Part shown: one piece after another, positions 40,897 to 50,307 of the stretch
How the letters are laid out: each line of letters begins with the position of its first letter
Numbering within the stretch: the stretch's first letter is position 1
Assembly (NCBI RefSeq): GCF_900143245.1
Contig: NZ_FRDK01000004.1
Span: 1-64,000, forward strand
Origin: Flavobacterium fryxellicola
GTDB lineage: Bacteria; Bacteroidota; Bacteroidia; Flavobacteriales; Flavobacteriaceae
Direction of reading: 5' to 3'
DNA: 64,000 nt
Notes under the pieces: generated by a model
What the model saw: only the letters and a program-made list of their open reading frames with translations
Database searches by the model: none
Told to the model about the DNA's origin: nothing
Made by a program: the position numbers and the translations under genes

Positions 40897-42657
40897 TTAA
40901 AGCATTTCTTTTTCCGAAAGTTGTTTCAAGTACAAAGCGGCGTAATAGCCTTCCTGATTTATCAATTGATTATGAGAACCTTGTTGTATAATTTGCCCTT
41001 TGTCAATGATAATAATTCGGTCTGCATTTTTAGCCGAGGAAACACGATGACTTACAATAATAGTTGTTTTGTCTTTACAAATTTCATGCAAGTTGTTTAA
41101 TATCTCTTCTTCGGTTTGAGTGTCTACAGCGGATAAGCAATCGTCAAATAGTAAAATAGGAGGATTCTTAATAATAGCTCTCGCAATAGAAACCCTTTGT
41201 TTTTGACCGCCTGAAAGGGTAATTCCTCTTTCACCCAAAACTGTTTCATATTGTTTGCTGAAGCCCATAATATTATCATGTACAACGGCACTTTTGGCAG
41301 CCGATTTCACTTCTTCTTCCGTTGCATTATCTTTGCCAAACATTATATTGTTCTTAATGCTATCTGAAAATAAAAAAGCATCTTGCGGTACAATCCCAAT
41401 GCTGTTGCGTAAATCAAAAAGATTGATGCTGCTTATTTCATTTTTGTCAATATTTATTTTTCCTTCTGAAACATCATACATTCTTGAAATTAATGATAAG
41501 ATTGTTGATTTTCCAGATCCTGTTTTGCCTAGGATAGCTAAAGTTTCTCCCTTTTGTACGGTGAAAGATATGTTTTGAAGCGCTTTGATATTGGTGTCCT
41601 CATAAATATAACTTACATTTTCAAATGAAATAGTTCCTTCAATTAGCGATTTGTTTTCGTTTTTATTTTTTATTTCTGGTTCGATTTTTAGAAATTCGTT
41701 AAGTCTTTTCTGAGATGCTTCTGCTTCTTGTACCATTGAGGAAACCCATCCTAAGGACGCTACGGGCCAAGTGAGCATGTTGACATACAAGATAAATTCA
41801 GCGATGGTTCCAATGCTTTTTATGGTGCCATCGATGTACATTAAACCACCAAAATAAATTACCACTAAGTTGCTGATTCCTATTAATGCCAGCATTAATG
41901 GACCAAATAATGATTGTACTTTGGCCAAATTCAAACTTTTACTTTTGCTTTCATTCGCTAAATTAACCATGTTGTTTTGATGTTGATTTTCCAATGAATA
42001 CGCTTTTATCACGCGGATCCCAGAGAATATTTCTTGTGAAAAACTGGAAACTTTGGATAAATATTGTTGAAAAATGGTGCTTCTTACATTGATTTCTGAA
42101 CTTAATTTGAAAATAGCATAGGATAAAAGGGGTAAGGGTAAGAGCGTATACAATGTTAATGTTGGCGATACATTATACATGTAAACAATAACAATAGCAA
42201 AACGGATAACCGTGTTTATGGTATACATTACCGCTGGGCCAACATACATTCTCACTTTTGAAACGTCTTCGCTGATTCGGTTCATTAAATCTCCTGTACG
42301 ACTTTGCTTGTAAAAATTTTGAGATAAATTTTCATATTGACGGAATACTTCATTTTTTAGATCAAATTCAATATGGCGCGACATTACAATTAGGGTTTGT
42401 CGCATTAAAAAGGTCAGGAAACCCGCAATGATTGTTGTGGCTATAATCAGTAAAATATTCGAAATTAATTCTTGATGAATAACTGATTTAGCAACGCTTT
42501 TATCTTTGGCGAAAGCCTCAATAACCTTAAAAGATTTGCTGATCAATTTAGGCGTAAACAACATAAAGATCTGAGCAATGATCGTAAAAACGATTCCGAG
42601 TAGAAAACTGTATTTGTATTTGACGAAGTATTTGTTTAAATAACGTAATTCTTTCAT
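40897..42657 (-). CDS. ABC exporter, fused permease and ATPase (MsbA-like)
   Basis: A 586-residue half-transporter that works as a homodimer or heterodimer in the inner membrane. The permease part (about 1-320) has six membrane helices beginning YSFLLGIVFTIIAQIFMLF. The ATPase part has Walker A LGKTGSGKST near 375, the Q-loop, signature LSGGQKQR near 478 and Walker B ILLFDDCLSAVD. It is of the multidrug/lipid exporter type. The substrate is not known. There is one copy here and no partner gene beside it, which favours a homodimer. Confidence 0.94.
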   Translation of the reverse strand: MKELRYLNKYFVKYKYSFLLGIVFTIIAQIFMLFTPKLISKSFKVIEAFAKDKSVAKSVIHQELISNILLIIATTIIAGFLTFLMRQTLIVMSRHIEFDLKNEVFRQYENLSQNFYKQSRTGDLMNRISEDVSKVRMYVGPAVMYTINTVIRFAIVIVYMYNVSPTLTLYTLLPLPLLSYAIFKLSSEINVRSTIFQQYLSKVSSFSQEIFSGIRVIKAYSLENQHQNNMVNLANESKSKSLNLAKVQSLFGPLMLALIGISNLVVIYFGGLMYIDGTIKSIGTIAEFILYVNMLTWPVASLGWVSSMVQEAEASQKRLNEFLKIEPEIKNKNENKSLIEGTISFENVSYIYEDTNIKALQNISFTVQKGETLAILGKTGSGKSTILSLISRMYDVSEGKINIDKNEISSINLFDLRNSIGIVPQDAFLFSDSIKNNIMFGKDNATEEEVKSAAKSAVVHDNIMGFSKQYETVLGERGITLSGGQKQRVSIARAIIKNPPILLFDDCLSAVDTQTEEEILNNLHEICKDKTTIIVSHRVSSAKNADRIIIIDKGQIIQQGSHNQLINQEGYYAALYLKQLSEKEML

Positions 42658-42801
42658 TTTTTTAATATATTCTGTGTTGAAATGATTTTATTTTTAGAAT
42701 AAAACTCTGTTTTTGATAATTTAAAGGCTTGATTTTTTATTAAAAATTTTGCTGATTTGGTGATTTTTTGACAAAGCATTCGTATATGTTTGTATTTTGT
42801 G

Positions 42802-42809
42802 TAAATTTG
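42802..42809 (+). promoter_or_regulatory. -7 box of the leucine dehydrogenase gene
   Basis: TAAATTTG matches TAnnTTTG and lies 49 bp before the ATG at 42859. No good -33 TTG at 17-23 bp was found. Confidence 0.45.
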
Positions 42810-42858
42810 GATTGTCTTTTTGACAAATTCATAATTTATCACTATAAAAACTTACACT

Positions 42859-43965
42859 ATGAATGCAGCTTTCACAACTGGCAAGGAACTTCAAAAAATG
42901 GATCCCGTTTTTGGCCAATTATCATTTGATGATCACGAACAAATTGTATTTTGCAACGACAAAGATACAGGTTTAAAAGCAATTATTGGTATTCATAATT
43001 CGGTAATGGGACCCGCTTTAGGTGGTACGCGAATGTATAATTACGCGAATGAGTGGGAAGCATTAAATGATGTTTTGCGTTTGTCACGGGGAATGACTTT
43101 TAAGGCCGCGATTACAGGACTCAATATTGGTGGAGGTAAAGCAGTTATTATTGGTGATGCCAAAACACAAAAAACACCAGAGCTAATGCGTAAATTTGGT
43201 GAATTTGTGCATTCTCTAAGTGGTCGATACATCACGGCTGAGGATGTGGGAATGGAAACAAAAGATATGGATATTGTGCGAGATGTCACTCCTTATGTGA
43301 CTGGAATTTCAGAAGAAAGAGGTGGTTCTGGAAATCCGTCGCCAGTTACTGCTTACGGTGTCTATTTAGGAATGAAAGCGGCAGCCAAACAACAATTTGG
43401 TTCTGATGTTTTAAGCGGTAAAAAGATATTGGTACAAGGAATTGGACATGTTGGTGAAACTTTAGTTGACTATTTGACTAAAGAAGGAGCGCTAGTTACT
43501 ATCGCTGATATCAATGAGGAAAAATTGAATGAAGTAGGAGCAAAGTATCAGGCACAAATTTTTAGAGGAGACGATTTGTATAGTGCGGACGTTGATATTT
43601 ATGCGCCTTGTGCTATGGGAGCCACGTTAAATGACACTACTGTTTATAAAATTAAAGCAAAAGTTATTGCTGGTGCAGCTAACAATCAGTTGGCAGATGA
43701 AAATGTACATGGTGCAATCCTACAAGAAAGAGGGATTCTATATGCTCCTGATTTCTTGATTAATGCGGGCGGAATTATTAATGTTTATGCGGAATTAGCA
43801 CATTATGACAAAGCTGAAATTATGCGTAAGACTGAAAATATTTATAACACAACTTTAGAGATATTTGATTTTGCTCTTGCTAACAAGATCACACCGCACC
43901 ACGCCGCTTTGACGATTGCTCAAAATCGAATCAATCAAAGAAAATTGGAGAATAGCAAAAAGTAA
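42859..43965 (+). CDS. Leucine (Glu/Leu/Phe/Val-type) dehydrogenase
   Basis: Removes the amino group of leucine and other branched-chain amino acids with NAD, giving the 2-oxo acid. Catalytic-site lysines are K82 in MTFKAAITGL and K94 in GGGKAVIIGD. The NAD-binding domain has VQGIGHVGETLVDYL at about 200 and PCAMGATLN. The last part, LINAGGIINVYAE, contacts the substrate. The 368-residue length fits leucine dehydrogenase better than glutamate dehydrogenase (about 420 and more). With the HMG-CoA lyase in this window it suggests leucine catabolism, although the genes are not adjacent. Confidence 0.93.
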   Translation: MNAAFTTGKELQKMDPVFGQLSFDDHEQIVFCNDKDTGLKAIIGIHNSVMGPALGGTRMYNYANEWEALNDVLRLSRGMTFKAAITGLNIGGGKAVIIGDAKTQKTPELMRKFGEFVHSLSGRYITAEDVGMETKDMDIVRDVTPYVTGISEERGGSGNPSPVTAYGVYLGMKAAAKQQFGSDVLSGKKILVQGIGHVGETLVDYLTKEGALVTIADINEEKLNEVGAKYQAQIFRGDDLYSADVDIYAPCAMGATLNDTTVYKIKAKVIAGAANNQLADENVHGAILQERGILYAPDFLINAGGIINVYAELAHYDKAEIMRKTENIYNTTLEIFDFALANKITPHHAALTIAQNRINQRKLENSKK

Positions 43966-44081
43966 TTTGAACTGTTCCGTAATCCGTATTCAGTGTTCAT
44001 CTCGTCTTGATCGATGTATATGGATTATGGAATACTTTTAAAATAAGCGATTATATATTTTATTTTAAAAAAGTAAAGACT

Positions 44082-44089
44082 TATTTTTG
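44082..44089 (+). promoter_or_regulatory. -7 box upstream of nusB
   Basis: TATTTTTG matches TAnnTTTG and lies 28 bp before the GTG at 44118. It falls inside the upstream part of the open frame, which argues that translation starts at the GTG and not further upstream. Confidence 0.6.
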
Positions 44090-44117
44090 CAGGCTAATTA
44101 ATAAAAGTTCTTACAAG

Positions 44118-45062
44118 GTGGTAAATAGAAGACACATTCGCGTTAAAGTCATGCAGTCCATTTATGCGATGCATCAAAGCGGTTCAGATAATTTAGAGAA
44201 AGAAGAGAAATTTCTTTTTTACAGTATCGACAATATTCAAGATTTATACCTAATCATGCTTTCTTCGCTGATTGAGATTTGTAAAACAGAAACAATTTTT
44301 TTGCATAAATCAAGTCTAAAGCATCTTGCAACTGCTGAGGAACGCAAGCCCAATGAAAAATTCGTAAAAAACAGGATTTTTCAAATTCTTTCCGAAAACA
44401 ACTCACTAAGTATTGCGCTGGAAAATCGTAAAATCAATAATTGGACCTTAAACGACGATTATATTTTATTGCTTTTGAATGCTATAAAAGCAAGTAGTTT
44501 GTATGCCGATTACATGAGTAATTCAGTAAATACCTTTGAAGAAGACCGACAATTTATAGTTGATTTATTTATGGAGGTTATTGTTCCTAATGAGAAATTG
44601 TATGACTATTTAGAAGACGATAAGTTGACTTGGGTTGATGATATTCCATTAGTGAACACGCATATCATTAAGCAATTGAAAGCGATCAAGCCAGGTGAAG
44701 ACGACAATTTCAGAGTTCCAAAATTGTATAAAGACAATGAAGACAAGGATTTTGTAAAAGACCTGTTTCGAAAAACGGTTTTAAATGAAACTGAATTGGC
44801 AAAGGAATATCTGGATAAAACCCCCAACTGGGACAGCGATAGAATTGCTGAAATTGACACGATTATCCTTAAAATGGCAATTTGTGAATTCTTGAAATTT
44901 CCGTCTATTCCGGTAAAAGTTACTCTGAACGAATATTTAGAAGTCGCCAAGGAATATTCTACGCCAAAAAGCAGTATTTTTATCAATGGAATTTTAGATA
45001 ATTTAGTAAAAGAGCTGCAAACCAATAAAAGAATCATCAAAGCTGGTCGTGGTTTAATGTAA
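44118..45062 (+). CDS. nusB: Transcription antitermination factor NusB (long Bacteroidota form)
   Basis: NusB binds the boxA of rRNA leaders with NusE and helps RNA polymerase resist termination. The start is a GTG reading VNRRHIRVKVMQSIYAMHQS; the open frame runs further upstream, but a promoter box lies there. The 314 residues are about twice the usual 140 because about 150 residues precede the classic fold. That classic part is in the second half: TPNWDSDRIAEIDTIILKMA, FLKFPSIPVKVTLNEYLEVA and PKSSIFINGILDNLV. The gene is followed 30 bp later by yajC, probably in one transcript. Confidence 0.9.
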   Translation: MVNRRHIRVKVMQSIYAMHQSGSDNLEKEEKFLFYSIDNIQDLYLIMLSSLIEICKTETIFLHKSSLKHLATAEERKPNEKFVKNRIFQILSENNSLSIALENRKINNWTLNDDYILLLLNAIKASSLYADYMSNSVNTFEEDRQFIVDLFMEVIVPNEKLYDYLEDDKLTWVDDIPLVNTHIIKQLKAIKPGEDDNFRVPKLYKDNEDKDFVKDLFRKTVLNETELAKEYLDKTPNWDSDRIAEIDTIILKMAICEFLKFPSIPVKVTLNEYLEVAKEYSTPKSSIFINGILDNLVKELQTNKRIIKAGRGLM

Positions 45063-45092
45063 TAATTAACAAATAAAAAGAGAATTAAAATT

Positions 45093-45365
45093 ATGGAACA
45101 ATTAACTCAGTTTGCACCGTTTATATTAATGTTTGTGGTGATCTATTTCTTTATGATCAGACCGCAACAAAAAAGAGCTAAAAACGAAAAAGAATTTGAA
45201 AGCACATTAAAGGTTGGTGACAAAATCATCACAAAAAGCGGTCTTCACGGAAAAGTTTCGGAATTAGCGGATACAACTGTTGTGGTAGAAACGATGTCAG
45301 GAAAATTAAAAATGGAGCGTTCTGCTATTTCTATGGAAATGAGTGCTGCATTGAACAAAAAATAA
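45093..45365 (+). CDS. yajC: YajC subunit of the SecDF-YajC translocase complex
   Basis: A 90-residue single-span membrane protein that associates with the Sec translocase. The helix PFILMFVVIYFFMIRPQQK at about 9-27 ends with the family signature IRPQQKR. It is followed by KVGDKIITKSGLHGKVSEL and VVVETMSGKLKMERSAIS. It lies 30 bp downstream of nusB. SecDF genes are not in the window. Confidence 0.96.
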   Translation: MEQLTQFAPFILMFVVIYFFMIRPQQKRAKNEKEFESTLKVGDKIITKSGLHGKVSELADTTVVVETMSGKLKMERSAISMEMSAALNKK

Positions 45366-45386
45366 TTCACTCTTTCATATCAGTAT

Positions 45387-45426
45387 AAAAGTCCCAACCA
45401 GATCTCTGGTTTGGGACTTTTTTTAT
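45387..45426. terminator. Terminator between yajC and the lysine-rich gene
   Basis: AAAGTCCCAACCAGA / TCTGGTTTGGGACTTT forms a long stem with one mismatch. Ts follow on the plus strand, and the reverse reading has a shorter tract, so it can end both converging transcripts. Confidence 0.85.
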
Positions 45427-45440
45427 AAAAAACAAGCTTA

Positions 45441-45884
45441 TTATTTTTTATTCTTTTTATTCTTCTTTGCTTTTTTAGATTTTGCCTTGGCCTTTTTTGC
45501 TTTTATCTTGGCTTTAACTTTTGCTTTCTTCGCTTTGTCTTTTTTAGTTTTTTTTGCCTTTTTAGCTTTTGCTTTCGCTTTTTCTTTTGCATCGGCTTTT
45601 TTAGCCTTTTTCTTGTCTTTGTCTTTCATTTTCACTGTATTTTTAGTGGTTTTTTTCTTCTCTTTTTTGTCTGCTACAACAGGAGTACTATCGTCGCTTT
45701 CAATCGCTATAGTTATCGTTTCTTCAATGATTTCTGTTGTAATGGTCTCGTCTAGAGGTTCTGTAATCTCCACAGGCTCTTCTTTAACTTTGATTAAGGG
45801 TGTTCTTTTTGCTCTAACCGGCTTTTTAATCTCAGGTTTTGATCCAGACGGCTTTGTTGCTTCCTCTTCGTTTTGTTGTATCAT
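45441..45884 (-). CDS. Lysine- and alanine-rich protein with acidic middle
   Basis: A 147-residue low-complexity protein. Residues 1-33 have Pro and Lys (EEEATKPSGSKPEIKKPVR), about 34-72 are acidic and hydrophobic (EEPVEITEPLDETITTEIIE), and 73-147 are almost only Lys and Ala (KAKAKAKKAKKTKKDKAKKA and similar). The Lys/Ala tail resembles histone H1-like nucleoid proteins of other bacteria. A DNA- or RNA-binding role is inference from composition. There is no signal peptide or membrane segment. Such tails vary quickly, so the gene may be real but poorly conserved. Confidence 0.7.
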   Translation of the reverse strand: MIQQNEEEATKPSGSKPEIKKPVRAKRTPLIKVKEEPVEITEPLDETITTEIIEETITIAIESDDSTPVVADKKEKKKTTKNTVKMKDKDKKKAKKADAKEKAKAKAKKAKKTKKDKAKKAKVKAKIKAKKAKAKSKKAKKNKKNKK

Positions 45885-46147
45885 ATTTTATATTATTAGT
45901 TTGCTACTTGTTTTATTCACATCCGATATTCTCCCTAATGTTACTAAATTGTTGTGTTATTGTAAGTAAATGTAGTGATTTAAAATACAATGCAATGTTA
46001 AGCTTTTCATAGAGTTGTTTTTTTTTATTACAGTAAATCAACTATTTTTGAAACGATGGTGTCCTGTTTGAAATTGAGAAACAAGATTTTAATTTGATTT
46101 TTGAATAAAAATCGATCAAACGCATGGCTTTACGTTGGCTTATTAAA
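45885..46147. other. Intergenic region with no recognised feature
   Basis: About 260 bp, AT-rich, between the start of the lysine-rich gene and the pepT terminator. I see no gene or clear signal. Confidence 0.4.
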
Positions 46148-46193
46148 ATAAAAAAGCCCCAACTCTGAATTTCAGAAATGGAGCTTTATTTTT
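46148..46193 (-). terminator. Terminator downstream of pepT
   Basis: On the minus strand AAAGCTCCA / TTGGGGCTTT plus an inner TCTGAAATTCAGA palindrome is followed by six Ts. It lies about 105 bp after the pepT stop codon. Confidence 0.7.
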
Positions 46194-46297
46194 ACAGTAA
46201 CACTCTTTTAAACCCATGTTTTAAAGTAACACCGGTACATAATCAAGTAGTAGTTTTATCTTATCGATAGTTTGACTATGAGGAGTATTTCAAAATA

Positions 46298-47551
46298 TTA
46301 TTTTCTAGCAGTACCTTCTGTAGCGGTCAATTCAGCTATTTTAACGATTACTTCGACTGCTTTTTGCATGCTTTCTGCAGGAACATATTCGTATTTTCCG
46401 TGAAAATTATGTCCACCTGCAAAAATATTAGGGCATGGCAATCCTTTATATGATAATTGAGAACCATCTGTTCCACCACGAATAGGTTTAATTAATGGTT
46501 TTATTCCAATTTCTTTCATTGCTTGTTCAGCAATATCCACAATATGCTTCACCGGTAAAACCTTTTCTTTCATGTTGTAATACTGATCTTTTATTTCGGC
46601 TGTAACGATATCTTCACCAAACTGTTTGGCAAATTTCTTATTGATTTTTTTAGTTATTTTTTCGATTAGCTCTTTACGCTTTTCAAATTTTTTCTTGTTG
46701 TGATCGCGAATGATTAATTCCAGAACTGTTTCTTCGATACTTCCTGTTAAATGATGAACGTGAAAAAAACCCTCATATCCTTTTGTTTCTTGTGGAGTCT
46801 CTCCTTGAGGAAGTTCATTGATGAAATCATTAGCAATGAGCATGGAATTGATCATTTTACCTTTGGCATAACCAGGATGCACGCTTTTACCTTTGAAAAT
46901 GATTTTGGCACCTGCTGCATTAAAATTTTCGTATTCTAGTTCTCCCACTTGGCTTCCATCCATAGTATAGGCCCAATCAGCTCCAAATTTATCGACATCA
47001 AAATGATGGGCACCACGGCCAATTTCTTCATCTGGTGTAAAACCAACTCTGATTTTTCCGTGTTTGATTTCTGGATTATTGATAAGAAATTCCATTGCCG
47101 TTACAATCTCTGTTAAACCAGCTTTGTCATCGGCACCTAATAATGTGGTTCCATCAGTGGTAATCAACGTTTGTCCTTTGTAAAGCAATAAATCTTTGAA
47201 ATAACTAGGCGATAAAACAATATTTTTATCGGCATTTAATAAGATGTCTTTACCATCGTAATTTGGTACAATTTGTGGTTTTATATTGGCTCCACAAAAA
47301 TCAGGAGAAGTATCAAAGTGAGAAATAAATCCAATGGTTGGTACTTCGTGCTGCACGTTACTTGGTAGTGTCGCCATGATATAAGATTTATCATCTATTG
47401 AAACGTCCTGCATTCCAATATTTTTCAAATCGGCAACCAGTTTATGAGCTAGATCCCATTGTTTTTTTGTGCTTGGAGTAGTTTCTGAATTCGCATCGGA
47501 TTCCGTATCTATAATAACGTAACTGATGAAACGATCAATGATATGTTGCAT
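46298..47551 (-). CDS. pepT: Peptidase T (tripeptide aminopeptidase)
   Basis: A zinc M20-family peptidase that removes the N-terminal residue of tripeptides in the cytoplasm. The metal ligands and catalytic residues are in ISHFDTSPD (His, Asp), LLGADDKAGLTEI (bridging Asp), TPDEEIGRGAHHFD (Glu) and GGHNFHGKYEYVP (His). RGGTDGSQLSYKGLPCPN lies in the dimer/substrate region. The 417-residue length is standard for PepT. It is a single gene on the minus strand. Confidence 0.96.
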   Translation of the reverse strand: MQHIIDRFISYVIIDTESDANSETTPSTKKQWDLAHKLVADLKNIGMQDVSIDDKSYIMATLPSNVQHEVPTIGFISHFDTSPDFCGANIKPQIVPNYDGKDILLNADKNIVLSPSYFKDLLLYKGQTLITTDGTTLLGADDKAGLTEIVTAMEFLINNPEIKHGKIRVGFTPDEEIGRGAHHFDVDKFGADWAYTMDGSQVGELEYENFNAAGAKIIFKGKSVHPGYAKGKMINSMLIANDFINELPQGETPQETKGYEGFFHVHHLTGSIEETVLELIIRDHNKKKFEKRKELIEKITKKINKKFAKQFGEDIVTAEIKDQYYNMKEKVLPVKHIVDIAEQAMKEIGIKPLIKPIRGGTDGSQLSYKGLPCPNIFAGGHNFHGKYEYVPAESMQKAVEVIVKIAELTATEGTARK

Positions 47552-47626
47552 GGATTTTATATGTGTTTAATTAGAACAAATATATAAAATTGAAAAGGAT
47601 AAGAATGTGTAAAAAAGTATAATTTA

Positions 47627-48118
47627 TTAATTGTTTCCAAACATATTATAGGGATCGTATGGAGATGCGCTCACCTCTACAGTATCTATCGTACCATTTT
47701 GATCGATGTCATTTTCAAATGAAAAAGTAAAATTAGTAGCTGTTAATGCGATTACTTTGTAAGTCAAAACAACTTGATTTCCGATATAGAAATAGAGTGT
47801 GTCCTTTTTTATTTTCCAGTCTAAAGTCGCACTGTTGTTCGTACAATAATCATTTGTAAAAGTGGTTTCAATAAATTGATAGGATTGCCCAGGTCTATTA
47901 AGAAAACCAAAAAAATCATTGTTACAATTTGGATTATGCTCGTAATTATAAAAGGTTCCGTTTATTTTCAAAACGTCATAACGCCACCCTTTTAATAATA
48001 AATTGACATTGAATGTAGGTTGGTCAATTGAGCTTACTTCTTCATCGTCATTTGAGCAAGAGATAGTTAACAGAATTAGCGTAATCAAAATTATTTTTTT
48101 CAAGTGGTTTTTTTTCAT
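47627..48118 (-). CDS. Lipoprotein of unknown function
   Basis: A 163-residue lipoprotein with lipobox LTISC (Cys about 21) followed by the acidic SNDDEEVSS, the type of segment that sends lipoproteins to the cell surface in Bacteroidota. The mature part is a small beta-rich domain with LLKGWRYDVLKINGTFYNY and LDWKIKKDTLYFYIGNQ. This resembles lipocalin-like lipoproteins, which is a guess. Its promoter region overlaps the divergent pyrD region. Confidence 0.75.
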   Translation of the reverse strand: MKKNHLKKIILITLILLTISCSNDDEEVSSIDQPTFNVNLLLKGWRYDVLKINGTFYNYEHNPNCNNDFFGFLNRPGQSYQFIETTFTNDYCTNNSATLDWKIKKDTLYFYIGNQVVLTYKVIALTATNFTFSFENDIDQNGTIDTVEVSASPYDPYNMFGNN

Positions 48119-48190
48119 GTTAATTGTACAAAAATAGCTTTTATTGCAAGTAATTGTTCAAATGTATGTAGCAAAACAGCAACTATTTTC

Positions 48191-48198
48191 TATTTTTG
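48191..48198 (+). promoter_or_regulatory. -7 box of pyrD
   Basis: TATTTTTG matches TAnnTTTG and lies 20 bp before the ATG at 48219. The open frame continues upstream across it, so the box decides the start in favour of 48219. Confidence 0.65.
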
Positions 48199-48218
48199 CA
48201 CCACACAACTACAAACCC

Positions 48219-49238
48219 ATGTATAAATTACTGATTCGCCCCATACTTTTTAGCTTTGATCCTGAAAAAGTGCACTATTTTACTTTTTCATTGATTCGCT
48301 TTGTATCTAAAATACCAGGTTTTCAAGCACTTTTTAAATCTTTGTATGAAGTCCAGGATTCTAGATTAGAGACGGAAGTTTTTGGATTAAAATTTAAAAA
48401 CCCGGTAGGATTAGCAGCGGGTTTTGATAAAGATGCAAAATTGTATAAAGAACTATCGAATTTTGGTTTTGGTTTTATCGAAATAGGAACACTCACGCCA
48501 AAAGGACAAGAGGGAAACCCTAAGAAACGCTTGTTCCGTCTAAGAGAAGATAATGCAATCATCAATAGAATGGGGTTTAATAATGGAGGTGTTCATGACG
48601 CGGTGGCACTTTTAAAGAAAAATAAAGGCGTTTTAATAGGCGGGAATATTGGAAAAAACAAACTGACGCCAAATGAGGAAGCCACGTCAGATTACGAAAT
48701 TTGTTTTGAGGCGTTGTATGATTATGTGGATTATTTTGTAGTAAATGTAAGTTCGCCTAATACACCAAATCTGCGTGCTTTGCAGGATAAAGAACCGCTG
48801 ACACAGTTGTTGCAAACACTACAAAATAAGAATTTGGCAAAGCCAAAACAAAAGCCAATACTGCTGAAAATCGCACCTGATTTAACCGATGACCAGTTAT
48901 TAGATATTATTGATATCGTAAATGAAACTAAAATAGCAGGCGTTATCGCTACCAACACAACTATTTCCAGAGAAGGTCTACAGTCTGAAAATAAAGTAGA
49001 AATGGGCGGATTGTCAGGGAAGCCGTTAGCAAAACGTTCGACTGAAGTGATTCGGTTTTTGTCCGAAAAAAGTAATAAATCTTTTCCAATAATTGGAGTA
49101 GGAGGCGTTCATTCTGCGGCTGATGCCTTAGAGAAATTAGATGCTGGAGCAAGTTTAGTACAATTGTATACTGGTTTTATTTATGAAGGACCCGCTTTGG
49201 TGAAAGCCATAAATAAAGAAATTTTAAAAAGACTGTAG
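48219..49238 (+). CDS. pyrD: Dihydroorotate dehydrogenase (quinone), class 2
   Basis: Oxidises dihydroorotate to orotate in pyrimidine synthesis and passes the electrons to quinone at the inner membrane. The 339 residues start [20 protein letters not shown], the amphipathic N-terminal domain that contacts the membrane. They go on to [38 protein letters not shown] and the class 2 catalytic region [15 protein letters not shown]-binding segments [11 protein letters not shown] and [20 protein letters not shown] follow. An in-frame upstream start would put translation before the promoter box. Confidence 0.96.
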   Translation: MYKLLIRPILFSFDPEKVHYFTFSLIRFVSKIPGFQALFKSLYEVQDSRLETEVFGLKFKNPVGLAAGFDKDAKLYKELSNFGFGFIEIGTLTPKGQEGNPKKRLFRLREDNAIINRMGFNNGGVHDAVALLKKNKGVLIGGNIGKNKLTPNEEATSDYEICFEALYDYVDYFVVNVSSPNTPNLRALQDKEPLTQLLQTLQNKNLAKPKQKPILLKIAPDLTDDQLLDIIDIVNETKIAGVIATNTTISREGLQSENKVEMGGLSGKPLAKRSTEVIRFLSEKSNKSFPIIGVGGVHSAADALEKLDAGASLVQLYTGFIYEGPALVKAINKEILKRL

Positions 49239-49320
49239 TTTTTAAAATGTAGAAAAATACAGCTAAATATTAATTTGCTAATATTTAAAAACCTTAATTT
49301 TAAATTCCTAATTGTTTTTC

Positions 49321-49328
49321 TATCTTTG
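49321..49328 (+). promoter_or_regulatory. -7 box of the HMG-CoA lyase gene
   Basis: TATCTTTG matches TAnnTTTG and ends 7 bp before the ATG at 49336. This leaves a nearly leaderless message and excludes the upstream in-frame start at 49312. Confidence 0.6.
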
Positions 49329-49335
49329 GCTGTCT

Positions 49336-50199
49336 ATGGAAGCAATAAAAATTATAGAATGTCCACGTGATGCCATGCAAGGCATTAAACCATTTATTCC
49401 TACGAAAAAAAAAGTGGCTTATATTCAGTCTTTGTTGCGTGTAGGTTTTGACAGTATTGATTTTGGGAGTTTTGTTTCTCCTAAAGCGATTCCGCAAATG
49501 CTAGATACAGCCGAAGTTTTGGCACAACTTGATTTGTCTCAAACCCAAAGCAAATTACTAGCCATTATTGCTAATACTCAAGGTGCAACACTAGCCTCTG
49601 TTCATCCCGAAATACAATATCTAGGTTTTCCATTTTCGATTTCTGAAAATTTCCAAATGCGGAATACGCACAAAACTATAGCCGAATCATTAATCACTCT
49701 TCAGCAGATCCTTGAAATTGCTAATAAAAGTAATAAAGAAGTAGTGGCTTATTTATCGATGGGTTTTGGTAATCCGTATGGAGATCCATGGAACATGGAA
49801 ATTGTTGGGGAGTGGACCCGGAAATTAGCAGCCATGGGTGTTAAGATACTGTCACTCTCGGATACAGTGGGAAGTTCCACTCCTGAGGTAATCTCGTACT
49901 TGTTTTCCAATTTAATTCCGAAGTATCCCGAAATAGAATTTGGAGCTCATTTACACACAACACCAGATAAATGGTTTGAGAAAATTGATGCAGCTTATAA
50001 AGCGGGATGCCGTCGTTTTGATGGCGCGATCCAGGGTTTTGGTGGTTGTCCAATGGCGACTGATGATCTCACGGGTAATATGCCGACGGAGAAATTGTTG
50101 TCCTATTTTACTGCACAAAAGGAATGTACTAATTTGAGTCCAATGAGTTTTGAAAGTGCTTATAATGAGGCCTCTAAATTATTTGGAGAATATCATTAA
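49336..50199 (+). CDS. Hydroxymethylglutaryl-CoA lyase
   Basis: Splits HMG-CoA into acetyl-CoA and acetoacetate at the end of leucine breakdown. From MEAIKIIECPRDAMQG the 287 residues form a TIM barrel of the HMGL-like family, with KVAYIQSLLRVGFDSIDFGSF, GFGNPYGDPWNME, the metal ligands in LHTTPDKW and the catalytic cysteine in IQGFGGCPMATDDLTGN. The GGCPMA motif separates it from homocitrate and isopropylmalate synthases. It is a single gene after pyrD, with its own promoter box. Confidence 0.92.
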   Translation: MEAIKIIECPRDAMQGIKPFIPTKKKVAYIQSLLRVGFDSIDFGSFVSPKAIPQMLDTAEVLAQLDLSQTQSKLLAIIANTQGATLASVHPEIQYLGFPFSISENFQMRNTHKTIAESLITLQQILEIANKSNKEVVAYLSMGFGNPYGDPWNMEIVGEWTRKLAAMGVKILSLSDTVGSSTPEVISYLFSNLIPKYPEIEFGAHLHTTPDKWFEKIDAAYKAGCRRFDGAIQGFGGCPMATDDLTGNMPTEKLLSYFTAQKECTNLSPMSFESAYNEASKLFGEYH

Positions 50200-50307
50200 A
50201 AATAACATCCTGTTATTTACTAACATCAATTACTTCAGAAATAATAAATTTACTATTGGTTCGTTAGTTATACTGTTCTCTAAATTTTACCATTAAATTA
50301 CATTATT

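Noticed and set aside
45487-45969. Long hydrophobic frame opposite the lysine-rich gene
   Set aside because: It is the mirror of the Lys codons, giving runs of Phe and Ala; the minus-strand frame has the natural start and stop and ends at a terminator.
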